A DNA stretch of 64,000 nucleotides from Yoonia sp035117555 (lineage in GTDB: Bacteria; Pseudomonadota; Alphaproteobacteria; Rhodobacterales; Rhodobacteraceae), in assembly GCF_035117555.1 (NCBI RefSeq), contig NZ_JAYKPK010000002.1, positions 310,001-374,000 on the forward strand, in the 5' to 3' direction. How positions within the stretch are numbered: position 1 is the first letter of the stretch; every line of letters begins with the position of its first letter. The notes beneath the pieces are model-generated. The model saw only the letters and a list, made by a program, of their open reading frames with translations, searched no databases and was not told the origin of the DNA. The position numbers and the translations under genes are program-made. Positions 34,395 to 42,925 of the stretch are shown here, piece by piece.

Positions 34395-35783
34395 ATGTCG
34401 CTGGATTACATCGTTAAGGATATCGCCCTCGCCGCCTATGGCCGCAAGGAGCTGGATATTGCCGAAACCGAAATGCCGGGCCTGATGGCGCTGCGCGAAG
34501 AATATGGCGCGGCCAAGCCTTTGGCGGGGGCACGGATCGTTGGATCGCTGCATATGACGATTCAGACCGCCGTGCTGATCGAGACGCTGAATGCTTTGGG
34601 TGCCGATGTGCGCTGGGCGTCGTGCAATATCTTTTCGACCCAAGACCATGCGGCCGCGGCGATTGCCGAAGGTGGTACGCCAGTTTTCGCGATCAAAGGG
34701 CAAAGCCTTGAAGAACATTGGGATTATCTGGACCGGTCATTCCAGTTCCCCGAAGGTGCGAACATGATCCTCGACGATGGTGGCGATGCGACGCTTTACG
34801 TCCTGCTGGGCGCACGCGCCGAAGCGGGCGAAGACATCATCCCGGTGCCTGAATCCGAGGAAGAAGTTGTCATCAAAGCCCAGATCAAGAAACGCATGGC
34901 GCAAAGCCCCGGCTGGTTCACCAAGACCCGCGATGCGATCAAAGGCGTGTCAGAGGAAACCACCACCGGCGTGCATCGCCTTTATGATCTGCACAAGAAA
35001 GGCCTGCTGCCTTTCCCTGCGATCAACGTGAACGATTCTGTCACCAAGTCGAAGTTTGACAACAAATATGGCTGCAAGGAATCTTTGGTCGACGGTATTC
35101 GCCGTGCGACTGACACGATGATGGCGGGCAAGGTCGCCGTGGTCTGCGGTTACGGCGATGTGGGCAAAGGCTCGGCTGCGTCGCTGCAAGGTGCCGGTGC
35201 GCGCGTCAAAGTGACCGAGGTTGATCCGATCTGCGCATTGCAGGCCGCGATGGACGGGTTCGAGGTGGTGCTGCTGGAAGACGTGCTGGACAGCGCCGAC
35301 ATTTTCATCACCACCACCGGCAACCGCGATGTCATCCGGATCGAGCATATGCGCGAGATGAAGGATATGGCAATTGTGGGCAATATCGGCCATTTCGACA
35401 ACGAAATTCAGGTTGCCGCGTTGAAAAACCACAAATGGACCAATATCAAAGAACAGGTCGATATGATCGAGATGCCATCTGGCAACCGCCTGATCCTGTT
35501 GTCCGAAGGGCGTCTGCTGAACCTTGGCAATGCGACCGGCCACCCGTCTTTCGTGATGTCGGCCTCCTTCACCAATCAGGTGCTGGCGCAGATCGAATTG
35601 TGGACCAAGGGCGAAGACTACCAGCCCGGCGTTTACATTCTGCCCAAGGCGTTGGACGAAAAAGTCGCACGTCTGCATCTGAAACGGATCGGCGTGAAAC
35701 TGACAGAATTGCGCAAGGATCAGGCGGATTACATCGGCGTCACCGTCGATGGTCCCTTCAAGCCGGAACATTACCGCTACTGA
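34395..35783 (+). CDS. ahcY: S-adenosylhomocysteine hydrolase
   Basis: Splits SAH to homocysteine and adenosine, keeping SAM-dependent methylation running; NAD-bound cytoplasmic tetramer, 462 residues. Visible are ARIVGSLHMTIQTAVLIETL (~49), the NAD loop VVCGYGDVGKGSAASLQG (~250) and the C-terminal YKPEHYRY-type end KPEHYRY. A GAGAG ribosome site precedes ATG 34395. A rho-independent terminator follows at 35814. No riboswitch is recognisable in the leader. Confidence 0.97.
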   Translation: MSLDYIVKDIALAAYGRKELDIAETEMPGLMALREEYGAAKPLAGARIVGSLHMTIQTAVLIETLNALGADVRWASCNIFSTQDHAAAAIAEGGTPVFAIKGQSLEEHWDYLDRSFQFPEGANMILDDGGDATLYVLLGARAEAGEDIIPVPESEEEVVIKAQIKKRMAQSPGWFTKTRDAIKGVSEETTTGVHRLYDLHKKGLLPFPAINVNDSVTKSKFDNKYGCKESLVDGIRRATDTMMAGKVAVVCGYGDVGKGSAASLQGAGARVKVTEVDPICALQAAMDGFEVVLLEDVLDSADIFITTTGNRDVIRIEHMREMKDMAIVGNIGHFDNEIQVAALKNHKWTNIKEQVDMIEMPSGNRLILLSEGRLLNLGNATGHPSFVMSASFTNQVLAQIELWTKGEDYQPGVYILPKALDEKVARLHLKRIGVKLTELRKDQADYIGVTVDGPFKPEHYRY

Positions 35784-35813
35784 TATTGCCTGCAACAGGT
35801 TGCAGGTCACAGG

Positions 35814-35847
35814 GCCGCTATCCGCAAGGATGGCGGCTTTTTTCTTT
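35814..35847 (+). terminator. Rho-independent terminator of ahcY
   Basis: GCCGCTATCC (35814-35823) pairs with GGATGGCGGC (35828-35837) across a GCAA tetraloop, with one T-G wobble, followed by TTTTTTCTTT. It lies 31 bases after the ahcY stop and separates it from the DUF2853 gene. Confidence 0.92.
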
Positions 35848-35927
35848 GCGGATATACTTTGCTGGCATAACCTTGAACGAGCGCATGATGTGAAGCGCTG
35901 AGTGCAACATGAATCAGGAACGATGTG

Positions 35928-36269
35928 ATGGGTAAAAGAGACGATTTGATCGCGCGCTACGCCGATGACCTCAGGACCAAATGTGGCATGACGCCTGATA
36001 TGGACCTGCTGACCAAAGTGACGATCGGCTGCGGCCCGTCCATCTATAACGCCGATTCTGCGACCATCGCAGCAACCCAACCTGGTGAGGTTGAAACGGT
36101 CAAAAACAACTTTCTGATCAAGAAACTGGGTCTGAAAGACAGCCCGGAACTGGATGCCGCGATCAAGGCCGTGATGACCACCTATGGCCAATCAGAGCGG
36201 AACAAATACCGCGCGGTGGTCTATTACATGCTGACAAAGCATTTCGGAAAAGATGCCGTTTACGCCTGA
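35928..36269 (+). CDS. DUF2853 family protein
   Basis: A 113-residue soluble, mostly helical protein matching the DUF2853 family as I recall it (IGCGPSIYNADSATIA ~36, KAVMTTYGQSERNKYRAVVY ~80). The function is unknown. ATG 35928 is preferred over GTG 35925 because AGGAA lies seven bases upstream. It has its own transcript after the ahcY terminator. Confidence 0.8.
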   Translation: MGKRDDLIARYADDLRTKCGMTPDMDLLTKVTIGCGPSIYNADSATIAATQPGEVETVKNNFLIKKLGLKDSPELDAAIKAVMTTYGQSERNKYRAVVYYMLTKHFGKDAVYA

Positions 36270-36405
36270 ACGCATGTATTTGCATCAAATTGCGGGCAGT
36301 TCGGATTTGGTCCGGGCGGTCCGACGTGATACTTTCAGGGCAAGGCCAGTATGGCCCGGACCTGATATTTCGATTGCGTGTGGTGGCTTGGGGACACGCG
36401 GGGTG

Positions 36406-36438
36406 AAAGAGGGTTCGGCGCTTGCCGGGCCCTCTTTT
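36406..36438. terminator. Symmetric (bidirectional) terminator
   Basis: AAAGAGGG (36406-36413) pairs with CCCTCTTT (36430-36437), and CGGC and GCCG extend the stem around a short loop. The A-run on one side and T-run on the other allow it to work in both directions, ending the DUF2853 transcript from the left and the EVE-gene transcript from the right. Confidence 0.82.
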
Positions 36439-36471
36439 GCAGGTTGTCATCGTAAGAACAGTGCCCGTGGC

Positions 36472-36502
36472 AGAGTCGGAGCCTCCGGCGGGGATACTCA
36501 AG
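36472..36502 (+). repeat. Possible dispersed Rhodobacterales intergenic motif
   Basis: The text GAGCCTCCGGCGGGGATACT (36479-36498) resembles a short motif that I remember recurring between genes in Rhodobacterales. Only this copy was noticed in the window, so the repeat status is from memory, not shown here. It lies about 40 bases beyond the terminator at 36406-36438. Confidence 0.35.
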
Positions 36503-36541
36503 CTCGGAAGATGATGCAGGTCATGCCAAATGGCAGGCCGA

Positions 36542-36961
36542 TCAGCTTTCTGTTTCGCCCAAGACGCAGACGAACTGCCATTCCTCTGCCGTCACTGGCT
36601 GGACCGAAAGCCGCGCGCTTTTGACCAGCGCCATCTCTTGCAGGCGGGGATCAGCCTTGATCTGCGCCAAGGTAACGGGTTTCACGAAAGGGCGCACGGC
36701 CTTCACATCGACGCAATCCCAGCGCGGGTCATCTGTTGTGCTGTCGGGGTGGCTCTCGGCGCAAACCTCGACGATGCCCACAATCTCCAGCCCGCTACGG
36801 GAATGGTAAAAGAACCCCAGATCACCTTTTTTCATCGCCCGCATGTTGTTGCGGGCCTGATAATTGCGCACGCCATGCCATTCTTCACCCGCCTCGCCTT
36901 TGACGACCTGATCATCCCAGCCCCAGACATCGGGTTCGGATTTGAACAGCCAATAGGCCAT
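36542..36961 (-). CDS. EVE domain protein
   Basis: 139 residues, a PUA-like EVE domain: MAYWLFKSEPDVWGWDD at the start, HGVRNYQARNNMRAM (~36), GDLGFFYHS (~53) and VCVLG near the end. EVE domains bind modified bases in nucleic acid in the members studied. The start at 36961 overlaps the stop of the YciI gene (ATGA), so the longer reading from 36982 is not needed. It is last in a gpsA/tsaD-type operon. Confidence 0.9.
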   Translation of the reverse strand: MAYWLFKSEPDVWGWDDQVVKGEAGEEWHGVRNYQARNNMRAMKKGDLGFFYHSRSGLEIVGIVEVCAESHPDSTTDDPRWDCVDVKAVRPFVKPVTLAQIKADPRLQEMALVKSARLSVQPVTAEEWQFVCVLGETES

Positions 36962-37233
36962 CAGCCGATCACCTTTTTCCACGCGCTGAGCGTGACGTCA
37001 CCAAACAGCCCGGCCTTGGCATAAGGATCATTGGCCGCCCAATCCTCCGCTGCGGCCAGATCGGCAACCTCTAGCACGATCAGCGACCCGCACATCTGCC
37101 CGTCTTCATTGATCAGCGGTCCTGCGATTTCCACAACGCCGGTATCGGCAACATAGGCCAGATGTGCCTCGCGGTTGTCCATACGGACCTGCAGGGCATC
37201 GGGTTTGTCTTTGGCGATCAGGGCAAAACGCAT
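36961..37233 (-). CDS. YciI family protein
   Basis: 90 residues with the YciI ferredoxin-like fold: MRFALIAKDKPDALQVRMDN at the start, HLAYVADTGVVEIAGPL (~24) and FVEDDPY-like WAANDPYAKAGLF (~68). The conserved His and Asp pair of the family is present. Exact activity is unknown. It starts directly after the gpsA stop (stop at 37234) and overlaps the EVE gene. Confidence 0.88.
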   Translation of the reverse strand: MRFALIAKDKPDALQVRMDNREAHLAYVADTGVVEIAGPLINEDGQMCGSLIVLEVADLAAAEDWAANDPYAKAGLFGDVTLSAWKKVIG

Positions 37234-38196
37234 CTATTCTTCTTTCAATGGGCGCGACAGCAGGGCATGCAGCGCGGTTTTCACATCATTCTGGCCCGTC
37301 GCCAGATCCGCCACAACGGTACATATCGGCAGGTCGATGTCCAGATCCCGCGCCAATTGCCGCAGCGCGCGGGCGGTTGCGGCACCTTCAACTGTGGTGC
37401 TGGTGTCAAATGGCTGGCCAGCCCCCAGAGCAAAGCCATAGCGGTAATTGCGCGACAGGTCGGATGTGCAGGTCAGGACCAGATCGCCCAAGCCGGAGAG
37501 GCCCGCCAATGTATCCGCCCGCCCGCCAAGCAGGGTCACCAGCCGCTGCATCTCGGTAAATCCGCGCGCGATCAGGGCGGCGCGCGCGCTGTCGCCAAGG
37601 CCCGCACCAATCGTCACACCTGCCGCAATCGCCATGACGTTTTTCAGCGCGCCACCCAGTTCCGCCCCGATGACATCGGTCGTGCGGTAAAGCCGCAGTA
37701 CCGGCGTCGACAGGATTTGTTGCAGCATTGCGCCATAAAGATCATCCGCGCAGGCCAGCGTCAGCGCTGTCGGCAAACCGCGCGCGATATCGCCGGCAAA
37801 GCTCGGCCCGGTCAGGATCGCTGCTTGGGCATTGGGTACCATCCTGCTGATCGTGCTGGCAGGCCCCGTCATCTGATGCAGGTCGATCCCTTTGCAACAG
37901 GCGACCAGCGCCTTGCCCCCCAACCGCGCGCCATGTTCGGTCAAAAACGGAGCAAGCGCTTGGGCCGGGATCGTCAGCAGCACGGTGTCGCAGGCGAAAA
38001 CAGGGTCTAAACTGGCGGATACTGCAATTTTTCCGGGCAAGCTCACCCCCGGCAGGCGCGGGTTTGTCCGCTGTTCCTGCATCTGTGCCACGGCTGCGGG
38101 ATCGCGCGCCCAAAGCTGCACCTGCCTGCCATCCATCGCCAAGGCAACGCCCAAGGCTGTACCGAAAGCGCCGCCGCCAATGATGCCGATCTTCAT
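37234..38196 (-). CDS. gpsA: Glycerol-3-phosphate dehydrogenase [NAD(P)+]
   Basis: Reduces dihydroxyacetone phosphate to sn-glycerol-3-phosphate for phospholipids, 320 residues. Dinucleotide loop IGIIGGGAFGTALGVAL (~3), CCKGIDLHQM (~104), LTGPSFAGDIARGLPTA (~129) and the catalytic Lys region GGALKNVMAIAAG (~180) are intact. Its ATG overlaps the tsaD stop (ATGA). Confidence 0.96.
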   Translation of the reverse strand: MKIGIIGGGAFGTALGVALAMDGRQVQLWARDPAAVAQMQEQRTNPRLPGVSLPGKIAVSASLDPVFACDTVLLTIPAQALAPFLTEHGARLGGKALVACCKGIDLHQMTGPASTISRMVPNAQAAILTGPSFAGDIARGLPTALTLACADDLYGAMLQQILSTPVLRLYRTTDVIGAELGGALKNVMAIAAGVTIGAGLGDSARAALIARGFTEMQRLVTLLGGRADTLAGLSGLGDLVLTCTSDLSRNYRYGFALGAGQPFDTSTTVEGAATARALRQLARDLDIDLPICTVVADLATGQNDVKTALHALLSRPLKEE

Positions 38197-39275
38197 GCCT
38201 TGGCCCCTTTTTTGCCCGACCCCAACATGGGCGCTGCGGATCTATCCAACGGCCAGCGGGGCCGGGCCGACAGGGTCAGATCATCGTGCTGGCCATGTGC
38301 CAGCAATTCCGACCCGGCATAGGCGATCATCGCCGCATTATCGGTGCAAAGGGCCAAGGGTGGCGCGATGAAATCAATCTCTAACGCGGCACAAAGCTGC
38401 ATCAAACGCCCCCGGATCAGCTGGTTGGCCGCAACGCCGCCTGCGATGGCAAAGCTGGGTTTTGCGGGATTCATCGCCAGATAAATCGCCAGCGCACGCC
38501 GGGTCTTTTCGACCAGCACATCGGCGACAGCGGCTTGGAACGATGCGCTCAAATCCGCCTGATCCTGCTTGGTCAGCCCGCCCTTGGTCGCGACGACCGC
38601 ATCCCGCGCGCGCAGCATCGCGGTTTTCAGCCCGGAAAAGGACATATCGCAACCCGGCTGGTTCAGCAAAGGACGCGGCAGATCGAAGGCTTTCGGATCG
38701 CCCGCCGTCCCTGCGGTTTCAACCGCAGGCCCGCCCGGTTGTGCCAGACCCAGAATGCGGGCTGTCTTGTCAAAGGCTTCGCCGGGGGCATCATCAATCG
38801 TGCCGCCCAAACGCTGATAGTCATCCGGCTCTGACACAATCAGAAACTGGCAATGCCCGCCGGACACCAACAGCATGAGATAGGGATAGGCCACCTGATC
38901 GGTCAGCCGCGGGGTCAGCGCATGACCGGCCAGATGGTTGACCCCGATGAGGGGCAGCCCGGTGGCCGCCGCCAACCCTTTAGCGCACATCACGCCCGAC
39001 AACACACCGCCGATCAGCCCCGGCCCGGCAGTCACGGCGATGGCGTCAACCTGCACAAGGTCGAGCCCCGCCGTCGCCAAAGCCTCTTCCACGCAATGAT
39101 CCAGCTTTTCGGCATGGGCGCGGGCCGCGACCTCTGGCACGACACCGCCGAAATCGGCGTGCAATGCGGTCTGGCCATAAACAATGGACGACAGCACATC
39201 ATGCCCGCGCACCAGTGCGGCGGCGGTATCATCGCAGCTGCTTTCGATGCCAAGAATGGTCAGCGCGCGCGCCAT
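38193..39275 (-). CDS. tsaD: tRNA threonylcarbamoyladenosine synthase subunit TsaD
   Basis: Transfers threonylcarbamoyl to A37 of ANN-decoding tRNAs, 360 residues. ASKHA fold: ILGIESSCDDTAAALV (~7), metal site HAEKLDH (~53), MLLVSGGHCQF (~132) and FAIAGGVAANQLIRGRL (~288). ATG 39275 is chosen because it yields the family-typical start; the frame is open upstream to 39320. It is divergent from hemD by 69 bases. Confidence 0.96.
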   Translation of the reverse strand: MARALTILGIESSCDDTAAALVRGHDVLSSIVYGQTALHADFGGVVPEVAARAHAEKLDHCVEEALATAGLDLVQVDAIAVTAGPGLIGGVLSGVMCAKGLAAATGLPLIGVNHLAGHALTPRLTDQVAYPYLMLLVSGGHCQFLIVSEPDDYQRLGGTIDDAPGEAFDKTARILGLAQPGGPAVETAGTAGDPKAFDLPRPLLNQPGCDMSFSGLKTAMLRARDAVVATKGGLTKQDQADLSASFQAAVADVLVEKTRRALAIYLAMNPAKPSFAIAGGVAANQLIRGRLMQLCAALEIDFIAPPLALCTDNAAMIAYAGSELLAHGQHDDLTLSARPRWPLDRSAAPMLGSGKKGAKA

Positions 39276-39344
39276 GCATTGATCCTGTTGCGTGTTCGTC
39301 AAACGCAGGTAACACTGCACCAGCCTGCAAACAATGGGATGCCA

Positions 39345-40061
39345 ATGACGCCTGTCCTGATCCTGACACGTCCCGCCCCACAGGCCGAGGCTTTCGCGAC
39401 CCAGATTGCCGCCCGTTGGGCCGGTCCCGTGCAGGTCATCCTCTCGCCTTTGTTGCGCATAGCCCCGGTGCCGGTCATCGCTGATCTGTCACAGGTGACA
39501 GGCGTTATTTTCACCTCTGCCCATGGCGTCGCGGCGGCCCAGTACACCAATCTTGCCCGTGGTCTGCCGGCCTGGTGTGTTGGCGACAAGACAGCGCAAT
39601 TGGCAGCTGACGCTGGCTTTGACGCGATCGCAGGTCCGGGCGATGCCATACGTCTGGTGGAAAAAATCATGTCCCGCCGCCCGCAGGGACCGATGGCCCA
39701 TCTGCGGGGAAATCACACGCGTGGCGGCGTGGCAGAAAAACTGATCAGTGCGGGCATCGCCTGCATCGACGTTGTCGCCTACGACCAGCTTGCCCAATCG
39801 CTGAGCGATGATGCGCTGGATGCGCTGCATGGTGCAGCACCGGTGATCCTGCCCTTGTTTTCCCCGCGGACAGCGACCATTCTGGCGGAACAAGGTCCGT
39901 TTACGGCTGCCGTGCAATTGATCGTGATCAGCACGGCGGTACAAACTGCGGCGGCCGCCATGCGTGTCAAAAGCGTCTCTGTCGCTGCGACACCGGATGC
40001 GGAGGCGATGATTGTCGCGACCCTCAAGCGGCTGGGCGCGGCGGCTGAACGGATGGCATGA
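39345..40061 (+). CDS. hemD: Uroporphyrinogen-III synthase
   Basis: Cyclises hydroxymethylbilane to uroporphyrinogen III, the branch point for haem, siroheme and bacteriochlorophyll. 238 residues, a divergent family; the marks are LILTRPAPQAEAFA (~5), GVIFTSAHGVAA (~50), HLRGNHTRGGVAEKL (~122) and a C-terminal IVISTAVQTAAAA (~184). ATG 39345 is preferred; ATG 39339 is two codons earlier. The following mic60 and hemY genes are the usual alphaproteobacterial neighbours. Its product feeds CysG and, presumably, the photosynthesis cluster at the right edge. Confidence 0.88.
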   Translation: MTPVLILTRPAPQAEAFATQIAARWAGPVQVILSPLLRIAPVPVIADLSQVTGVIFTSAHGVAAAQYTNLARGLPAWCVGDKTAQLAADAGFDAIAGPGDAIRLVEKIMSRRPQGPMAHLRGNHTRGGVAEKLISAGIACIDVVAYDQLAQSLSDDALDALHGAAPVILPLFSPRTATILAEQGPFTAAVQLIVISTAVQTAAAAMRVKSVSVAATPDAEAMIVATLKRLGAAAERMA

Positions 40062-40148
40062 GCCGGCCTGTGCTTGAGGACGGGTGGAAGGCAGGGTAAC
40101 TTGCCTTACATCCTTGCGTGACAGGTGATTAAGGAAAAGGGGCGAACA

Positions 40149-41351
40149 TTGGCGAAACAACCTCCCAAAAGGCCCCGCGCCGCTGCCAAGACCACAAAGA
40201 AAGGCTCAGAAATGCCGTCAACTGACGAATCGTCTGGTGTTTTGACGCCTGTTGCCGATGTGGTGCCGCCAGAGTTTCATGCGAAGCCAGCCGCAGCGGT
40301 CGAACCAATCCAACCTACGCCCCGGGTTGAGGCTGTCGAATCCGTGCCAAAACCCGAAACCTCCCAACCCGCTGAACAGCCCAAACCTGCGCCGCAGTCG
40401 CGCAACAGCTTCGTGCCTTTGCTTTTGGGCGGCGTCGTGGCCGGGGCTATCGGATTCGCCGTGGCGACCCTGACAAACCCGGCGGGACAAGGCGATCTTG
40501 ACGCTCTGCTAGCCGCCCAGGACGCCAGAATAGAGACGCTGCAGCAGGACATTGCTGCCATTGAAACCGTGGATCTTGCGCCTGTGACGGCCGCGCAAGA
40601 TGAACTCGCTGCGCAACTCACCAGCTTGCAGGACGATGTGACAGCGCTGCGCATTGATCTGGAAGATCGGATCGCCGCAATCGAAGCCGCGCCGCGCGGC
40701 GGTGCCGATGGGCAGATGCCCGATACCGCTGTCTTTGAAGCAGAGATCGACGCCTTGCGGGCACAGCTGACCGAAATGACCGATATCGCCCAGACGGAAC
40801 TTGATGCCGCCCGTGCAGAAGCCGCCGCAATCGAAGAAAACGCCGCCGCCGCAGCGCGCAATGCCGCCGCCCGCTCGGCCTTGGCCCGGTTACAGACCAG
40901 CGTCGAAACCGGCGCGCCTTTGGGGGCCGCGCTGAACGACCTAGAAGATGTGCTGGCTAACCCCGCGCCCGACGCTTTGCTGGCTGCACAGGACGGCGTG
41001 CCGACCTTGTCCGCATTGCAGGAAAGCTTCCCCGACTATGCCCGTGCCGCCCTGACGACCGCACGTGCCGAAGGTGTGGCGGGCGAGGAGACCTCTGGCA
41101 TTGGGGCGTTTTTGCGCAATCAGTTCGATGTCCGTTCCGTCAACGCGCGCGACGGAGACACGGCTGATGCAATTCTGTCGCGCGCGCAGACGGCTCTGCG
41201 CAACGGGCAACTGGCTGAAACCCTGACTGAAATCAATGCCTTGCCTGATGTCGCCCGTGCGGAAATGTCCGATTGGCTGGCCTTGGCCGAACGGCGGGCC
41301 GATGCCATCGCCGCGATTGACACCCTTGCCGCATCTTTGCGTGATAATTGA
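40149..41351 (+). CDS. Mitofilin/Mic60-like inner membrane protein
   Basis: About 400 residues. A basic, Pro/Lys-rich cytoplasmic start (KQPPKRPRAAAKTTKK) and Pro-rich linker, one membrane helix (VPLLLGGVVAGAIGFAVATL, ~88-108), a long coiled coil (~115-260; repeated AQ, LE, EI heptads) and a helical C-terminal domain resembling mitofilin. Alphaproteobacterial Mic60 is the proposed ancestor of the mitochondrial cristae protein. TTG 40149 is chosen because AAGGAAAAGGGG lies six bases upstream; GTG 40125 and ATG 40212 are alternatives. It precedes hemY with an overlap or very short gap. Confidence 0.82.
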   Translation: MAKQPPKRPRAAAKTTKKGSEMPSTDESSGVLTPVADVVPPEFHAKPAAAVEPIQPTPRVEAVESVPKPETSQPAEQPKPAPQSRNSFVPLLLGGVVAGAIGFAVATLTNPAGQGDLDALLAAQDARIETLQQDIAAIETVDLAPVTAAQDELAAQLTSLQDDVTALRIDLEDRIAAIEAAPRGGADGQMPDTAVFEAEIDALRAQLTEMTDIAQTELDAARAEAAAIEENAAAAARNAAARSALARLQTSVETGAPLGAALNDLEDVLANPAPDALLAAQDGVPTLSALQESFPDYARAALTTARAEGVAGEETSGIGAFLRNQFDVRSVNARDGDTADAILSRAQTALRNGQLAETLTEINALPDVARAEMSDWLALAERRADAIAAIDTLAASLRDN

Positions 41352-41362
41352 AAGCGATAGAA

Positions 41363-42805
41363 ATGCTCTGGTCCTTGATAAAAATCACTGCTTTCATTCT
41401 GGTCGTCACCGGCCTGACCTATGGCGCAACGCTGCTTTACGATGTGGACGGCGGCGCAACGATCACCGTTGCGGGCATCGAATTCACCCTGACGACGCTG
41501 GAAATGGTGTTCATGTTCGCCGCCCTGATCGTCGCGGTCTGGCTTGGCCTGAAATTACTGGCGTTGGTGGTCGCCACCTATCATTTCCTGAACGGGGATG
41601 AGACGGCGATATCGCGCTATTTCGACCGCAACCGCGAACGCAAAGGCTATGAAGCTTTGTCCGAAGGCATGATGGCGCTGGCATCGGGCGAAGGGCATCT
41701 GGCCCTGACCAAGGCGGCGCGGGCAGAGAATTATCTGCGCCAGCCGCAATTGACCAATCTGCTGACCGCACAGGCCGCTGAAATGACCGGCGACCGCCGC
41801 AAGGCGGAAGCGACCTATAAGAAGCTGCTGGCTGATGATCGCACCCGCTTTGTCGGGGTACGCGGCATCATGAAGCAGAAACTGGCGGATGGTGACACGG
41901 ATACCGCGCTGAAGCTGGCGCAAAAAGCCTTTGCGTTGAAACCCAAGCACGTCGAAACGCAGGATGTGCTGTTGCAATTGCAGGCCGAAAAGGCCGATTG
42001 GAAAGGCGCCCGCGAAACTTTGGGCGCCAAGCTGAAATCCGGCAGCCTGCCGCGCGATGTCTATAAGCGGCGTGATGCGGTCCTGGCCTTGTCCGAAGCG
42101 CGCGATATCCTTGACGAAGGCACCACGATCGAGGCACGCGAAGCGGCGATCGAGGCTAACAAGCTATCGCCCGATCTGATCCCCGCCGCCGTCATGGCCG
42201 CGCGTGGCTATATCGCGCAAGGCAATGCCCGCTATGCGACGCGCGTCCTGACCAAGACGTGGAGCGCCCATCCGCATCCTGATCTGGCCGCGGTCTTCGC
42301 TGAAATTGCGCCGGATGAGACGCCAGAGGCGCGTCTGAAACGCTTCAAGACCCTGACCAAAGCCACACCTGACGATCCTGAAACCAAGATGCTGATGGCC
42401 GAATTACATATCGCGGCAGAGGATTTTCCCGCCGCACGCCGCGACATTGCGGATCTGGTTGAAAGCGATCCGACCGCGCGCAGCCTGACCTTGATGGCCG
42501 CGATTGAACGGGGTGCCGGGGCAGATGATTTCACCGTGCGCGGCTGGCTGACCCGTGCTTTGGGCGCGCCACGTGGCCCGCAATGGATTTGTGACAATTG
42601 CCAGCATATCCACGCCAATTGGGGGCCCACCTGCCAGAATTGCGCATCTTTCGACACGCTGTCCTGGAAAAGACCGCCTGCCGGCGAAACCTCCATGCCT
42701 GCGGGTGCTGAAATGCTGCCGCTGATTGTCGGGCCAGCCCCTGTCGCAGCTGAAGACACCATGATTGCTGATGCCGAAACGGTCACGCCAAGCGACGAAA
42801 AATAG
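41363..42805 (+). CDS. HemY N-terminal domain membrane protein with TPR region and C-terminal zinc ribbon
   Basis: 480 residues. Two membrane helices (LIKITAFILVVTGLTYGATL ~4 and MVFMFAALIVAVWLGLKLLA ~45) form the HemY_N domain, followed by a helical TPR-like region (~100-390). A C-terminal C-x2-C-x10-C-x2-C zinc ribbon (ICDNCQ ... CQNC, ~409-426) follows. ATG 41363 (MLWSLIKITAF) is family-typical; a TTG at 41348 overlapping the upstream stop is an alternative. The role in haem metabolism is suggested mainly by its constant place near hemD. Confidence 0.85.
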   Translation: MLWSLIKITAFILVVTGLTYGATLLYDVDGGATITVAGIEFTLTTLEMVFMFAALIVAVWLGLKLLALVVATYHFLNGDETAISRYFDRNRERKGYEALSEGMMALASGEGHLALTKAARAENYLRQPQLTNLLTAQAAEMTGDRRKAEATYKKLLADDRTRFVGVRGIMKQKLADGDTDTALKLAQKAFALKPKHVETQDVLLQLQAEKADWKGARETLGAKLKSGSLPRDVYKRRDAVLALSEARDILDEGTTIEAREAAIEANKLSPDLIPAAVMAARGYIAQGNARYATRVLTKTWSAHPHPDLAAVFAEIAPDETPEARLKRFKTLTKATPDDPETKMLMAELHIAAEDFPAARRDIADLVESDPTARSLTLMAAIERGAGADDFTVRGWLTRALGAPRGPQWICDNCQHIHANWGPTCQNCASFDTLSWKRPPAGETSMPAGAEMLPLIVGPAPVAAEDTMIADAETVTPSDEK

Positions 42806-42849
42806 CACTTTCCGGGACGGAATGACGGTGCTATCACCCGCCCCGGTAC

Positions 42850-42925
42850 GCCGCTGTAGCTCAGCTGGTAGAGCACGTCATTCGTAATGATGGGGTCGGG
42901 GGTTCGAGTCCCTTCAGCGGCACCA
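42850..42925 (+). tRNA. tRNA-Thr (anticodon CGT)
   Basis: A complete cloverleaf, 76 bases. The acceptor stem is GCCGCTG with CAGCGGC and an encoded CCA end. The D arm contains GCTC...GAGC. The anticodon stem CGTCA/TGATG encloses loop TTCGTAA, which gives anticodon CGT, reading ACG. The T arm has GGTTCGAGTCC. It follows hemY by 44 bases. tRNA-Thr reads ANN codons, so it is itself a target of the TsaD pathway encoded nearby. Confidence 0.97.
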
